The notes: generated from the sequence alone by a model not told the origin. Positions 41,106 to 49,624 are shown, numbered from the stretch's first letter. The stretch: 64,000 nt of DNA from Kordia sp050633145 (GCF_050633145.1 NZ_JBOEFY010000005.1:1-64000); one strand, 5' to 3'. Translations and numbers: made by a program.

Positions 41106-42285
41106 CTTTGAAAATGTTTTTATAAGCTTCGGAGTTTGTGAATTCTTTGTATTCCTCTTGAAGTTCAAGTGTAAGCTCTTCTTCATTGATTGAAAAGTGT
41201 TCTTTCATTTTGGCTATTAAAGTTAACGCTTCACTCGTTTTATCTTGTAACAATAAACTATAGAGTTTATAATAATAACCACCATAAAAATTTGGAATTT
41301 CTGTCACTAAACGATCAAAAAATGGTTCTGATTTTTCATAATCTGACTGAAGATTAAACAGAATACCTCTGTATAAATCAAAAATTGGATCTTCACCTAC
41401 ATATTTTTTTAAATCATCAATAGCTGCATTTAGTTTGTCTAAATCGCCATGAACAATGTTTTCTTGAAAATTTAAGTAAGTATGTAATCGCTTATCGTCA
41501 GGTTTGAACGCTTTCATTTCGGTGATGACTTCTATTAATTTTTCATCATCATAATTTGAAGCAGCGATTAATAAAAATTGATAGTGAAACGAACTCCTTT
41601 TTGCCGTTGGAATAGAAACGAGTGACGTATAGGCTTCTTCATAGTTACCCGAAAACAAAAGGTTCTTTATAGGCTGATATATTTTTATATCCGCAATATC
41701 GATTCCTTGTGAGTTTATAGCTTTATAATACATATCTGATGCCATTTCAGAAAATAAAATTCCCGAATAAAAATTGTACATATCTTTTATGATGATTTTA
41801 TCTTTTTTGATACCAAGTGTGAAATCTATAAAATTGATAAAATCTGGACGATACAATCTAAATACGATATGCGGTATACCATCTTCTTTATAAAAGTTAG
41901 TATACTTAAAATCGTTTGTAGACACTAGTTGCGAACTTATAGAACTGCCTACTTTTAGATACGATTGTAAAAGTTCTATCCCTTTTCGCTTGTTGTAACT
42001 TTGAGCCAATTCACGCTTAGAGAAATTAAAAAATGAAGCGACATCAATACTATTATCAAACATTTCGGGGTTTTCTGCATGAATTGATTCTTCTAGTTTT
42101 TTAGCAAACCCAATATAGTTTTCATCTGAAAACTGATTATAAAATTCCGTAATTTCTGCTGTTTTTTGAGTCTCTTTATATTTCTTTCCAAAATAAACTG
42201 CTGCAACAAGTACAATTCCAACAACAACAATTGTGATCATGCTTTTCCAAAAACGTTTTGTACTTTGTCCATTAGAATCATTCAT
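41095..42285 (-). CDS. Membrane-anchored TPR-like protein, unknown
   Basis: A 396-residue protein with one N-terminal transmembrane helix (SMITIVVVGIVLVAAVYFG) and an otherwise soluble part. Residues 25-180 are mixed. From residue 190 there are TPR-like helix pairs (IKNLLFSGNYEEAYTSLVSI; LQSDYEKSEPFFDRLVTEIP; YYYKLYSLLLQDKTSEALTL). It probably scaffolds proteins at the inner membrane. It overlaps the AlkB gene by 11 bp. No specific family is recognised. Confidence 0.78.
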   Translation of the reverse strand: MNDSNGQSTKRFWKSMITIVVVGIVLVAAVYFGKKYKETQKTAEITEFYNQFSDENYIGFAKKLEESIHAENPEMFDNSIDVASFFNFSKRELAQSYNKRKGIELLQSYLKVGSSISSQLVSTNDFKYTNFYKEDGIPHIVFRLYRPDFINFIDFTLGIKKDKIIIKDMYNFYSGILFSEMASDMYYKAINSQGIDIADIKIYQPIKNLLFSGNYEEAYTSLVSIPTAKRSSFHYQFLLIAASNYDDEKLIEVITEMKAFKPDDKRLHTYLNFQENIVHGDLDKLNAAIDDLKKYVGEDPIFDLYRGILFNLQSDYEKSEPFFDRLVTEIPNFYGGYYYKLYSLLLQDKTSEALTLIAKMKEHFSINEEELTLELQEEYKEFTNSEAYKNIFKDAE

Positions 42286-42327
42286 GTGCTTTAAATGTGT
42301 ATGTTTGTATTCAGTTGAAATATTACT

Positions 42328-43002
42328 ATGCTAAAATCAATAAATATACTATTAATTCTTGTAAGTGCGCTTACAATACAGTCTTCATCACAACTGCCTA
42401 AAGGCTTTGTGTATGTAACTGATTATATTCCAGATATCACCATAGAGTTGCGCTATTTTTGTTCTGATAATTTTGTAGGAACGCATATTGATGGTTATGA
42501 AGAGGAAAAATGTATTTTGTCTTTACCTGCAACCTTAGCGCTTCAAAAAGTACAAACTGTACTCAAAAAACAAAACTTAGGTATCAAAGTCTTTGATTCA
42601 TACAGACCACAACGCGCAGTAGATCATTTTCGTCGTTGGGCAAGAGATTTAAGTGATACTTTAATGAAGCAAGAATATTATCCTGATGTTGCTAAGAAAG
42701 ATTTATTTCGACTTGAATATATCGCAACAAAATCGCGTCATAGTAGTGGGAGCACGGTTGATATTACACTGATTGATTTAGACACTAAAAAAGAATTGGA
42801 CATGGGAAGTTCATACGATTTCTTTGGTGAAATTTCTTGGGTAGCGTATCAAAAATTAACCAAAAAACAATTGCACAACAGAAAACTATTGCAAGAAGCA
42901 ATGTTACAAAATGGTTTTCGAAACTATCCACAAGAGTGGTGGCACTTTACACTTCGCGGTGAACCATATAGAAATCAATACTTTGATTTTCCTGTACACT
43001 AA
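42328..43002 (+). CDS. VanX-type D-Ala-D-Ala dipeptidase (M15D)
   Basis: A 224-residue protein with a signal peptide (LKSINILLILVSALTIQSSS). Zinc ligands are His and Asp in KSRHSSGSTVDITLIDL (HxxxxxxD) and His in EWWHFTL, with the catalytic Glu in PQEWWHF. The Arg in DSYRPQRAV is the substrate-binding residue seen in VanX. The enzyme cleaves D-Ala-D-Ala. Being exported, it more likely recycles cell-wall peptides or exploits foreign peptidoglycan than gives vancomycin resistance. No vanHA genes are nearby. Confidence 0.92.
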   Translation: MLKSINILLILVSALTIQSSSQLPKGFVYVTDYIPDITIELRYFCSDNFVGTHIDGYEEEKCILSLPATLALQKVQTVLKKQNLGIKVFDSYRPQRAVDHFRRWARDLSDTLMKQEYYPDVAKKDLFRLEYIATKSRHSSGSTVDITLIDLDTKKELDMGSSYDFFGEISWVAYQKLTKKQLHNRKLLQEAMLQNGFRNYPQEWWHFTLRGEPYRNQYFDFPVH

Positions 43003-43053
43003 TAGATTTTTTGTAACTTCATCTAAACTAGTATTCAATTAAAATCGAAAATT

Positions 43054-43143
43054 ATGTTAGACAAATTCCAAGAATTCGAAATTACAAATGTAGAAACAAT
43101 TAATGGCGGCGCAGGAGCTACCGAATATATTATTCTATTATAA
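43054..43143 (+). CDS. Very short GG-leader peptide (pheromone-like), copy 5
   Basis: A 29-residue ORF, MLDKFQEFEITNVETINGG followed by AGATEYIILL. The leader has the form of the classical ComC/bacteriocin double-glycine leader (hydrophobic residues spaced before x-I-x-GG), unlike the Lys-rich leaders of the other copies. Cleavage after Gly19 would release the 10-residue AGATEYIILL, which has no Cys. A terminator of the shared family follows 28 nt after the stop. This fits a secreted signalling peptide, but expression is unproven. Confidence 0.55.
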   Translation: MLDKFQEFEITNVETINGGAGATEYIILL

Positions 43144-43170
43144 ACTTAATAGAATATATAAAAGATCTTA

Positions 43171-43200
43171 AAAGCGGACTTCCAGGTTCGCTTTTTTTAC
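43171..43200 (+). terminator. Shared-type terminator behind copy 5
   Basis: aaagcggac/gttcgcttt with one G-T pair and a 6-nt loop, then a T-run. The sequence beyond (atattctatctgtgatcttt) recurs in altered form after the next peptide gene. Confidence 0.85.
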
Positions 43201-43305
43201 GATATTCTATCTGTGATCTTTTATAAAGAGTCATAAGCTTTTCTTTTTTTCTGTGTAACTAATTGATTACTTAGAGTATTATTAATAATTAAATAGTTTT
43301 AAATT

Positions 43306-43473
43306 ATGAAGAAAAGAAAATTGAAAGGACTTGAACTTTTAGCACTTCACAAAACAGTTGTGAGTAAGTTGTATGGAGGAATTACAGATGATGATGAAGA
43401 TGATGTAGAAGAAGATGAAGATGGAGTTGCAGCTAGTCAAACCGTTGTTCCTGCAAGACAGCGAAAAAAGTAA
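43306..43473 (+). CDS. GG-leader peptide precursor with an acidic core, copy 6
   Basis: A 55-residue peptide. The leader MKKRKLKGLELLALHKTVVS ends KLYGG at residues 24-25. The core is extremely acidic (ITDDDEDDVEEDEDG) and ends in a basic tail (PARQRKK); it has no cysteine, unlike its neighbours. It could be an immunity-like or decoy peptide, or a different modification class. The shared terminator follows 19 nt after the stop. Confidence 0.6.
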   Translation: MKKRKLKGLELLALHKTVVSKLYGGITDDDEDDVEEDEDGVAASQTVVPARQRKK

Positions 43474-43492
43474 TAATTCTTGTAAATTATTT

Positions 43493-43515
43493 AGCGGACT
43501 TCGGTTCGCTTTTTT
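43493..43515 (+). terminator. Shared-type terminator behind copy 6
   Basis: agcggac-ttcg-gttcgct, same G-T pair as copies 5 and 7, followed by T residues. Confidence 0.88.
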
Positions 43516-43568
43516 AATGAAATACTGTTTGTGATCCTTTTTGATAAATAAGTAAGGTTTAACCGTAA

Positions 43569-43598
43569 TTGTTAAGAAAAAACATTTGATATATTTAG
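43569..43598 (+). promoter_or_regulatory. Promoter of peptide gene copy 7
   Basis: TTG (43569-43571), an 18-bp spacer, then TATATTTA, one base from TAnnTTTG. The -7 element ends 25 nt before the start codon. Confidence 0.6.
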
Positions 43599-43621
43599 CT
43601 GTAAATCAACAACTTATAATT

Positions 43622-43792
43622 ATGAAAAAACAGAGTTTAAAAAGCTTAAAGCTTAACAAGAAATGTATTTCTAACATTCAAGAGAGTCAAACTAAAGGAG
43701 GAAGAACTTACATAGGTTGCACCGACGGAACTTACAATTGTCCTGCAAGTTGGATTACAAGATGTAATGCTTCGCATTGTATATGTCAATAA
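43622..43792 (+). CDS. GG-leader peptide precursor, copy 7
   Basis: A 56-residue peptide. The leader MKKQSLKSLKLNKKCISNIQ ends KGG at residues 26-27 and is nearly the same as that at 10.25 kb. The core RTYIGCTDGTYNCPASWITR then CNASHCICQ has five cysteines and several Thr/Ser, the composition expected of a lanthipeptide-like or disulfide-rich product. It has a near-consensus promoter and the shared terminator. It is the most canonical member of the set. Confidence 0.75.
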   Translation: MKKQSLKSLKLNKKCISNIQESQTKGGRTYIGCTDGTYNCPASWITRCNASHCICQ

Positions 43793-43825
43793 TTCTTGTG
43801 TAGTCACATTAAAAATTTAAAAGTG

Positions 43826-43850
43826 AGCGGACTTCGGTTCGCTTTTTTTG
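43826..43850 (+). terminator. Shared-type terminator behind copy 7
   Basis: agcggac-ttcg-gttcgct followed by seven T residues, identical to the hairpin behind copy 6. Confidence 0.9.
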
Positions 43851-43863
43851 TCTAGCAAGTAAT

Positions 43864-44751
43864 CTAATTGTGAAACTTCAAGAATCGTCTAGCTTCACGT
43901 TCAAGAAAAATTTTGTACTTATTTGGCGGACTGATCGTAAAAGATATTTTTTCTCTCGTTTTTGGATGTGTGAATTCAATAGAAGTCGCACATAAAAACA
44001 AGCCTTTTTTATAGTTTTCTTCCTTTTTTCCGTACAATTGATCGCCAATGATTGGATGATTGATACTTGCTAAGTGAACTCGCAATTGATGCGTTCTTCC
44101 CGTAGTAGGAAATAATTCTACTAGTGACAAATGTTCATTCTGTAAGGAAGGAACAGTTTGTATGGTTTTGTAGTTAGTAAATGCTTCTTTTTCAGCTACA
44201 GCTGAGGTAATTTCGCCTTTATTAGTTGTTTTACCAATTACAATTGTCTGATAGGTTTTTGTAATTTGTTGTTGCTCAAATTGACGATACAAATCTCTTT
44301 GTGCATTTTTAGTTTTTGCTACAATTAAAATTCCACTCGTAGGATTATCCAAACGATGAACAGGTTTAGGGTAGGTGAGTGCATCCATTCCTGTAGCAGG
44401 TTTTAGATTATGTGGTAGAGCATTTTCTATGGTTTTAAAATAGTTGCCATTTGTGGGAAATCCGGCAGGTTTATTAATGATGGCAATATCATCATCTTCA
44501 AAAATAACAGGAATTACAAGCTTAAATATTTTTTTAACAATCGTTTCTTCAGCGTAAATTTTAATAATATCATTTTCTGAAACATATATTGCGGTAGTTG
44601 CTATTTTTCCATTAATGGTAATCAATTGTTTTTTTAGACTTTTTTTTAACGCACTTTTTGTTGCAATACATTCAAAGTTTGCTACATCATATTCCTGAAT
44701 ACGAACAGATGAATTGGATTTAGGGACAATATGTGTTTCTAGAAGTTTCAA
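43864..44751 (-). CDS. RluA family RNA pseudouridine synthase
   Basis: A 295-residue enzyme that converts uridine to pseudouridine in rRNA or tRNA. The catalytic Asp is in PVHRLDNPTSGILIVAKT. Other family signs are VIFEDDDIAIINKPAGFPTN, ALTYPKP and GRTHQLRVHLASINHPIIGD. The N-terminal 80 residues resemble an S4-like RNA-binding domain. The specific modified position cannot be told. Confidence 0.92.
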   Translation of the reverse strand: MKLLETHIVPKSNSSVRIQEYDVANFECIATKSALKKSLKKQLITINGKIATTAIYVSENDIIKIYAEETIVKKIFKLVIPVIFEDDDIAIINKPAGFPTNGNYFKTIENALPHNLKPATGMDALTYPKPVHRLDNPTSGILIVAKTKNAQRDLYRQFEQQQITKTYQTIVIGKTTNKGEITSAVAEKEAFTNYKTIQTVPSLQNEHLSLVELFPTTGRTHQLRVHLASINHPIIGDQLYGKKEENYKKGLFLCATSIEFTHPKTREKISFTISPPNKYKIFLEREARRFLKFHN

Positions 44752-44906
44752 AAAATATTTTTGTAAAAATAGAAATTGATAGCTATTTATAAGTATTTCA
44801 TCTCTATATTATTGATACATTTTAATAGTGTAAACGTATTGTGAATAAAAAAATGTAAGGGTTTATAGATTATGTCTTATCTTTAACAAAACTTAAAAAA
44901 CCAACC

Positions 44907-45155
44907 ATGAAAATAAAGAAGTGTATATTTAGCTTTTTATGTGTACTTATTTTATTTGCAACAGCTTGTACTTCAGATGACGTTACCTCCGAAGAATCTA
45001 GAGTAAGAGAAACTGCACTACAACCACACATAACACCAGTATCAACTGACGTTCGCGTTGTTCAAGATGAGGTTATAATAGTAATAGATACTATGGAAAC
45101 CAAAAGAGTCTTAAGTAATAATCATACATCTACAAATCCACGTCGTAGAAATTAA
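44907..45155 (+). CDS. Small lipoprotein with SDD export-type signal
   Basis: An 82-residue lipoprotein (LFATACTSDDVTSEESRVRE). The residues after the lipid Cys (TSDD) resemble the acidic lipoprotein surface-export signal of Bacteroidota. The mature part is short, with a Val/Ile strand (RVVQDEVIIVIDTME) and a basic tail. Similar in start to the next lipoprotein at 45451. The function is unknown. Confidence 0.65.
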   Translation: MKIKKCIFSFLCVLILFATACTSDDVTSEESRVRETALQPHITPVSTDVRVVQDEVIIVIDTMETKRVLSNNHTSTNPRRRN

Positions 45156-45450
45156 ATCGGCTCTAAAAGAAACGATTTTTCAGATTGCAAATAGCTCCAA
45201 TTGAAATGAGTAAGTTGGAAATAGAGCAAGTCTGTTGATGATTTATGTTTGGTAAAATTGAATTTAGAATTAAATGTTTTAATCATAAAAGTGGTCAATC
45301 ACTAGTAAGTACTTCACTTGTAATTGATTGAAGAGATAAAATTTTCTGCTTAAATAAAATAAAACTTACAAAAATTTTTACTGTTTGCGGATTTCCGTAA
45401 GGTTTTACTTTCTTTACTGTTTATATTTGACTTAAATAAACTAGTAAATT
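45156..45450. other. 295-bp gap before the Cys-rich lipoprotein gene
   Basis: It has no gene. Near its end it holds a cttac/gtaag dyad (45366-45401) and a perfect -7 element TATATTTG (45422-45429), followed by a leader of only about 15 nt. Confidence 0.55.
45422..45429 (+). promoter_or_regulatory. -7 element of the Cys-rich lipoprotein gene
   Basis: TATATTTG is a perfect TAnnTTTG match, 21 nt before the start codon. Confidence 0.55.
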
Positions 45451-45876
45451 ATGAAAAAAAACCAACTAACTCTTGTCTTGTTATGCATACTGACCATGTT
45501 TATAACAAGCTGTTCTTCAGATGATCTCACAATTGAAGAAATGACTTTAAGTAAATCGGAACAAGATGCCATTGTAAAATTGGTAAAAACTAATGTATCT
45601 ATTACAAAAAACGCACAAATCACTATTGATTCAGTAAAATTAAAAAAAATAGAGGATACATATTATTTGTCTTCATATCACGGAGATGAAATCACAACAA
45701 CATTATTGAAAGTTGAAAATGAAACACAGCTTAAATATGCAGGGATTTCATGTACTTCCAAGAGTTGTGCAACAAGTGATGGTTGTGTACCTCATAAGGA
45801 TGGGAAAAAATGTACCAAATGCCCTTGGAGTGCTGATTGCACAAAGACGGTGACATCAGATCAATTAACAGAATAA
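45451..45876 (+). CDS. Lipoprotein with a Cys-rich C terminus
   Basis: A 141-residue lipoprotein (ITSCSSDDLTIEEM, with an SDD surface-export-like signal). The middle is a small alpha/beta domain. The C-terminal 35 residues contain six cysteines (ISCTSKSCATSDGCVPHKDG, KKCTKCPWSADC), suggesting a disulfide-knotted or metal-binding tail. It is near the peptide cluster and shares the acidic post-Cys signal with the preceding lipoprotein. No function is known. Confidence 0.7.
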   Translation: MKKNQLTLVLLCILTMFITSCSSDDLTIEEMTLSKSEQDAIVKLVKTNVSITKNAQITIDSVKLKKIEDTYYLSSYHGDEITTTLLKVENETQLKYAGISCTSKSCATSDGCVPHKDGKKCTKCPWSADCTKTVTSDQLTE

Positions 45877-45904
45877 ATATATTTCCCTATATTCTTTTTC
45901 ATAA

Positions 45905-45945
45905 AAAAAACACGAATCTATACAATTGTTAGATTCGTGTTTTTT
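45905..45945. terminator. Bidirectional terminator
   Basis: A 16-bp stem (aaaaaacacgaatcta and its complement) flanked by A and T runs, between convergent genes. Confidence 0.85.
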
Positions 45946-45964
45946 ATATGTATATACGGTAGAT

Positions 45965-47620
45965 TTATTTAATTTTTTTTCCTTTTGTTTCTCCGCCTCC
46001 TTGACTTAATGTCAAACTAATAGGCAACTTTGTAGTTTCATCAATTTCAAAAGTAATCGTTGCAGGAACTACTTTTAAAAAGAAATTATCTTCCGATTCG
46101 GCGAACATTTCTACTTTAGATTGGTTTGTTGCTTGTCCAAAAATTTGATTTCCTTCTACTGTAATTTCAATGAAGAAATTTGGAGCCAATTCATACGTTC
46201 CAATATATTTCTTTAATGTTTCTTTCGAAAGTTGAACCTCTTTTTTAGGTTCAGGCATTTTTTCATTACTCCAAACACCTTCCAATTCTACTCTATTATC
46301 TCTAAAAATAGCTTGCTTTTTTGTTTCATCAGAAAAAATTAATTCAGCAAAACTATCGTCAAAGAAAAAGCTGTTTTCAGAAGTTGGATAAATTTTAAAC
46401 TTGCTATTACTGTCAAGGCGCTGACTAAATAATTGTTTGCCTTTCAAAGTGATGAATCGGGTAGAACCATCATCAAATTTGTAAGCACCAACCCATTTTT
46501 GCAATTTTTCTTTACTAAGTTTAATGGCGTCTGAAGCTTTCAGATATGTTTTTCCAATTGTAATGGCTGCTATTTTATAGGCAACATTTGTTGGCGAAAC
46601 ACAATCACAATTTGTCAAAATAATAATGTATGCGTTTTCACTAGGCACATAAATTCCTTGTGTTGTATATCCAAAAATACCACCACCATGTTCAATTACA
46701 GGAACATCCTTAATTTTGTGAGTAAACCAACCGTATCCGTAATTGATATTGTTTCCGTTATTTATTTTGTAGTTTGTAAATGCTTTTTTAGTACTTTCTT
46801 TCGAAATTAATTTGTGGTTGCGAATTGCGGTGTTCCACTTTAATAAATCATCTACTGTAGACATGATAGAGCCAGCTGCATACGGAATTGTCATGCTAAT
46901 ATAATCTGCATTTCTATATTCGTTTTCACGTTCTTGATACCCATACGCTCTATTTTTAATGATTTTTGACTTGCTTCCATAATGTGAACTATTCATATTC
47001 AATTTGTCAAAAATTCGCTTTTGGATAAATTCTCCATACGAACTTCCACTAATTTTCTCAATAATATATCCTAAGAGTACATAACCAGAATTGTTATAGC
47101 GAAATTGTTCGTTAGGTTTAAAATCCATTGGCTCATCTTTAAACGCGTCAATCAATTCTGTAACCAAAAGATCTTTTCTAGCAAACTCTCTTAACGAAGG
47201 AATTGAAGTATAGCTTTTAATTCCGGAAGTATGTGTCAATAAGTGATGAATCGTAATTTTTGTGTCTTGCGTAGGATAATCGGGAATATATTTAGTAATT
47301 TCATCATCTAGCGAAAGCTTTCCTTCTTCAAGTAACATTAAAATTCCAACTGCGGTAAATTGTTTGGTAATGGAGCCAATTTCGAAAACATTTTCAGGAA
47401 TCATGTCAATATTAAATTCCGTATTAGCTTTTCCATAGGCTTTTCGAAAGACAACTTTACCTTCTTTAGCGACCAAAATTGTAGCACCAAAATTATCGTT
47501 TTGGTATTGATCGTTCATGAGTTGATCAATTTGAGTTTCCATATTTTGCGCATATTGCACGGATGGAATCGCTATAAAAAGCGCTAAAAAGAATACGTTA
47601 AGGATGAATGTTTTTTTCAT
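45965..47620 (-). CDS. Serine hydrolase (beta-lactamase/D-Ala-D-Ala peptidase fold) with C-terminal beta domains
   Basis: A 551-residue protein with a signal peptide ending SVQYAQ. The class C beta-lactamase-like fold is clear: SxxK in EIGSITKQFTAVG, the Tyr motif in FRYNNSGYVLLG and the third motif HGGGIFGYTTQG. Residues 365-545 hold two lipocalin-like repeats (KLSKEKLQKWVGAYKFDD; QLSKETLKKYIGTYELAP). Such enzymes act on peptides or esters in the periplasm; true beta-lactamase activity is unlikely. It stands alone. Confidence 0.9.
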   Translation of the reverse strand: MKKTFILNVFFLALFIAIPSVQYAQNMETQIDQLMNDQYQNDNFGATILVAKEGKVVFRKAYGKANTEFNIDMIPENVFEIGSITKQFTAVGILMLLEEGKLSLDDEITKYIPDYPTQDTKITIHHLLTHTSGIKSYTSIPSLREFARKDLLVTELIDAFKDEPMDFKPNEQFRYNNSGYVLLGYIIEKISGSSYGEFIQKRIFDKLNMNSSHYGSKSKIIKNRAYGYQERENEYRNADYISMTIPYAAGSIMSTVDDLLKWNTAIRNHKLISKESTKKAFTNYKINNGNNINYGYGWFTHKIKDVPVIEHGGGIFGYTTQGIYVPSENAYIIILTNCDCVSPTNVAYKIAAITIGKTYLKASDAIKLSKEKLQKWVGAYKFDDGSTRFITLKGKQLFSQRLDSNSKFKIYPTSENSFFFDDSFAELIFSDETKKQAIFRDNRVELEGVWSNEKMPEPKKEVQLSKETLKKYIGTYELAPNFFIEITVEGNQIFGQATNQSKVEMFAESEDNFFLKVVPATITFEIDETTKLPISLTLSQGGGETKGKKIK

Positions 47621-47688
47621 GTTTAATTTATTTTATTGTTTTTGATTGAATAGTAATACGACGACCTTACTCAAAAATAGTTACAAAA

Positions 47689-47715
47689 AAAGCCTCTTCT
47701 TTTCGAAGAGGCTTT
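47689..47715. terminator. Terminator downstream of htpG
   Basis: aaagcctcttc/gaagaggcttt with a 5-nt loop and a T-run on the minus strand. Confidence 0.8.
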
Positions 47716-47737
47716 AAGGTAAGATTATTTTTTTTAT

Positions 47738-49624
47738 CTATTTAATCATATCATAACTACGCTTGATGAATTGTGTCAACTCTTCACCTGTCAATAAGTT
47801 TTGAGATAAACGTGCTAAATCGAGAGATTGTTTGATTAAACGTTCTTGTTTTTTTCTTGTTTTAGTATTTAGAATTTGACCAACTAATTCGTGATTTGTG
47901 TTTACGACCAAGTTGTACATTTCTGGGAAATTCCCCATTCCAAACATACCGCCACCGCCTGATTGTTGCATTTCCTTCATACGACGCATAAATTCTGGCT
48001 GCGTAATCATAAATGGTGAAGCGTTTGAATCCATTGCTTCTAACTGAACAGTATACTTGTCAGCAGGGACAACTTCTGTTAATGTAGTTTTTAAGGATTC
48101 TTTTTCTTCATCAGAAAGTTTTGAAATTTGCTCTTCGTCTTTCTTGATTAAATTGTCAATATGATCTGCATCTACACGCGCAAATGAAATTTTCTCTTTC
48201 GATGTTTCTAACTTTTGAATTAAGTGTGAAACAATTGGAGAATCTAGTAACAATACTTCGTACCCTTTGTCTTTTGCAGCTTGAATGTAGCTGTGTTGTT
48301 GATCTTTGTTAGAAGCGTATAAAATGATAGTCTTATCATCTTTATCCGTTTGTGTATCTTTAATTTTTTCGTGTAACTCTTCATACGTATAATACGTTCC
48401 ATCTACAGAAGGATACAATGCAAACTTGTCTGCTTTATCAAAGAATTTTTCTTCTGAAAGCATTCCGTATTCAATCACAATTTTAATATCGTCCCATTTT
48501 GCTTCAAAATCTTCTCTGCTATTTTTGAATAAAGAGCTTAATTTATCTGCCACTTTACGTGTGATGTATGAAGAAATTTTCTTCACGTTTCCATCAGCTT
48601 GTAAGTATGAACGCGATACGTTTAATGGAATATCTGGAGAATCAATAACACCTTTAAGCATTGTTAAAAACTCAGGAACAATTCCTTCTACATTATCCGT
48701 TACAAAAACTTGGTTTTGATACAATTGGATTTTATCCTTTTGCATGTTCATATCGTTTCCAAGCTTCGGAAAATATAAAATACCAGTTAAGTTGAACGGA
48801 TAATCTACATTTAAGTGAATGTTGAATAACGGTTCTTCAAATTGTGCTGGATATAATTCACGGTAAAAACTTTTATAATCACCTTCTTCTAATTCAGACG
48901 GTTGCTTTGTCCATGCTGGGTTTGGATTATTGATGATATTATCAACTGTAATTTTTTCAGCTTCAGCACCTTCTTCTGCATCTTCTGGAAGTGGTAATGT
49001 TTCTTCTTTTGTTCCAAATTTGATTGGAATCGGCATGAACTTATTATACTTTACCAACAATTCTGTAATTCTTGAATCTTCTAAGAATTCGGTAGAATCT
49101 TCAGCAATATGTAAAATAATTTCAGTTCCTCTTTCTGTTTTGTCATGCTCTTCCATTGTGTATTCTGGAGAACCATCACATGTCCAATGTGCAGCTTTTG
49201 CATCACCATGACTTTTAGAAATGATTTCAACTTTTTCTGCAACCATAAAAGCAGAATAGAAACCAAGACCAAAGTGCCCTATAATTCCTGAATCTTTGGC
49301 AGAATCTTTATATTTTTCTAAGAATTCTTCGGCTCCAGAAAAAGCCACTTCATTGATATATTTTTGGATTTCCTCAGCAGACATTCCGATTCCTTGATCG
49401 ATAATGTGCAGTTTCTTTCCTTCTTTATCTACTTTAATTTCAATAACTGGATTTCCGTACTCGACACTTACTTCTCCAATGTTTGTTAAGTGCTTCAACT
49501 TTAGAGTAGCATCCGTTGCATTTGAAATAAGTTCTCTTAAAAAGATTTCGTGATCGCTGTATAAGAACTTCTTAATTAAAGGAAAAATATTTTCTACAGA
49601 TACATTAATATTTCCTGTTGCCAT
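47738..49624 (-). CDS. htpG: Chaperone protein HtpG (Hsp90)
   Basis: A 628-residue bacterial Hsp90, full length. The N-terminal GHKL ATPase shows LRELISNATDA, DQGIGMS and GHFGLGFYSAFMVAEKV. The middle domain contains LNVSRSYLQADGNVKKISSY and the Arg-containing segment. The C-terminal dimerisation part ends LLTGEELTQFIKRSYDMIK. It assists folding of client proteins, especially under heat or oxidative stress. Repeated TGTCA/TGACA motifs upstream may be a stress operator. Confidence 0.97.
   Translation of the reverse strand: MATGNINVSVENIFPLIKKFLYSDHEIFLRELISNATDATLKLKHLTNIGEVSVEYGNPVIEIKVDKEGKKLHIIDQGIGMSAEEIQKYINEVAFSGAEEFLEKYKDSAKDSGIIGHFGLGFYSAFMVAEKVEIISKSHGDAKAAHWTCDGSPEYTMEEHDKTERGTEIILHIAEDSTEFLEDSRITELLVKYNKFMPIPIKFGTKEETLPLPEDAEEGAEAEKITVDNIINNPNPAWTKQPSELEEGDYKSFYRELYPAQFEEPLFNIHLNVDYPFNLTGILYFPKLGNDMNMQKDKIQLYQNQVFVTDNVEGIVPEFLTMLKGVIDSPDIPLNVSRSYLQADGNVKKISSYITRKVADKLSSLFKNSREDFEAKWDDIKIVIEYGMLSEEKFFDKADKFALYPSVDGTYYTYEELHEKIKDTQTDKDDKTIILYASNKDQQHSYIQAAKDKGYEVLLLDSPIVSHLIQKLETSKEKISFARVDADHIDNLIKKDEEQISKLSDEEKESLKTTLTEVVPADKYTVQLEAMDSNASPFMITQPEFMRRMKEMQQSGGGGMFGMGNFPEMYNLVVNTNHELVGQILNTKTRKKQERLIKQSLDLARLSQNLLTGEELTQFIKRSYDMIK

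Noticed and set aside
42328..43002. Vancomycin resistance operon gene
   Set aside because: The VanX-like enzyme is exported and has no vanH/vanA or VanRS neighbours; a cell-wall peptide role is more likely.
35429..43792. A self-contained lanthipeptide cluster with its own enzymes
   Set aside because: I looked for LanB/LanC/LanM, radical SAM and C39 ABC exporter genes between and around the peptides and found none in the window.
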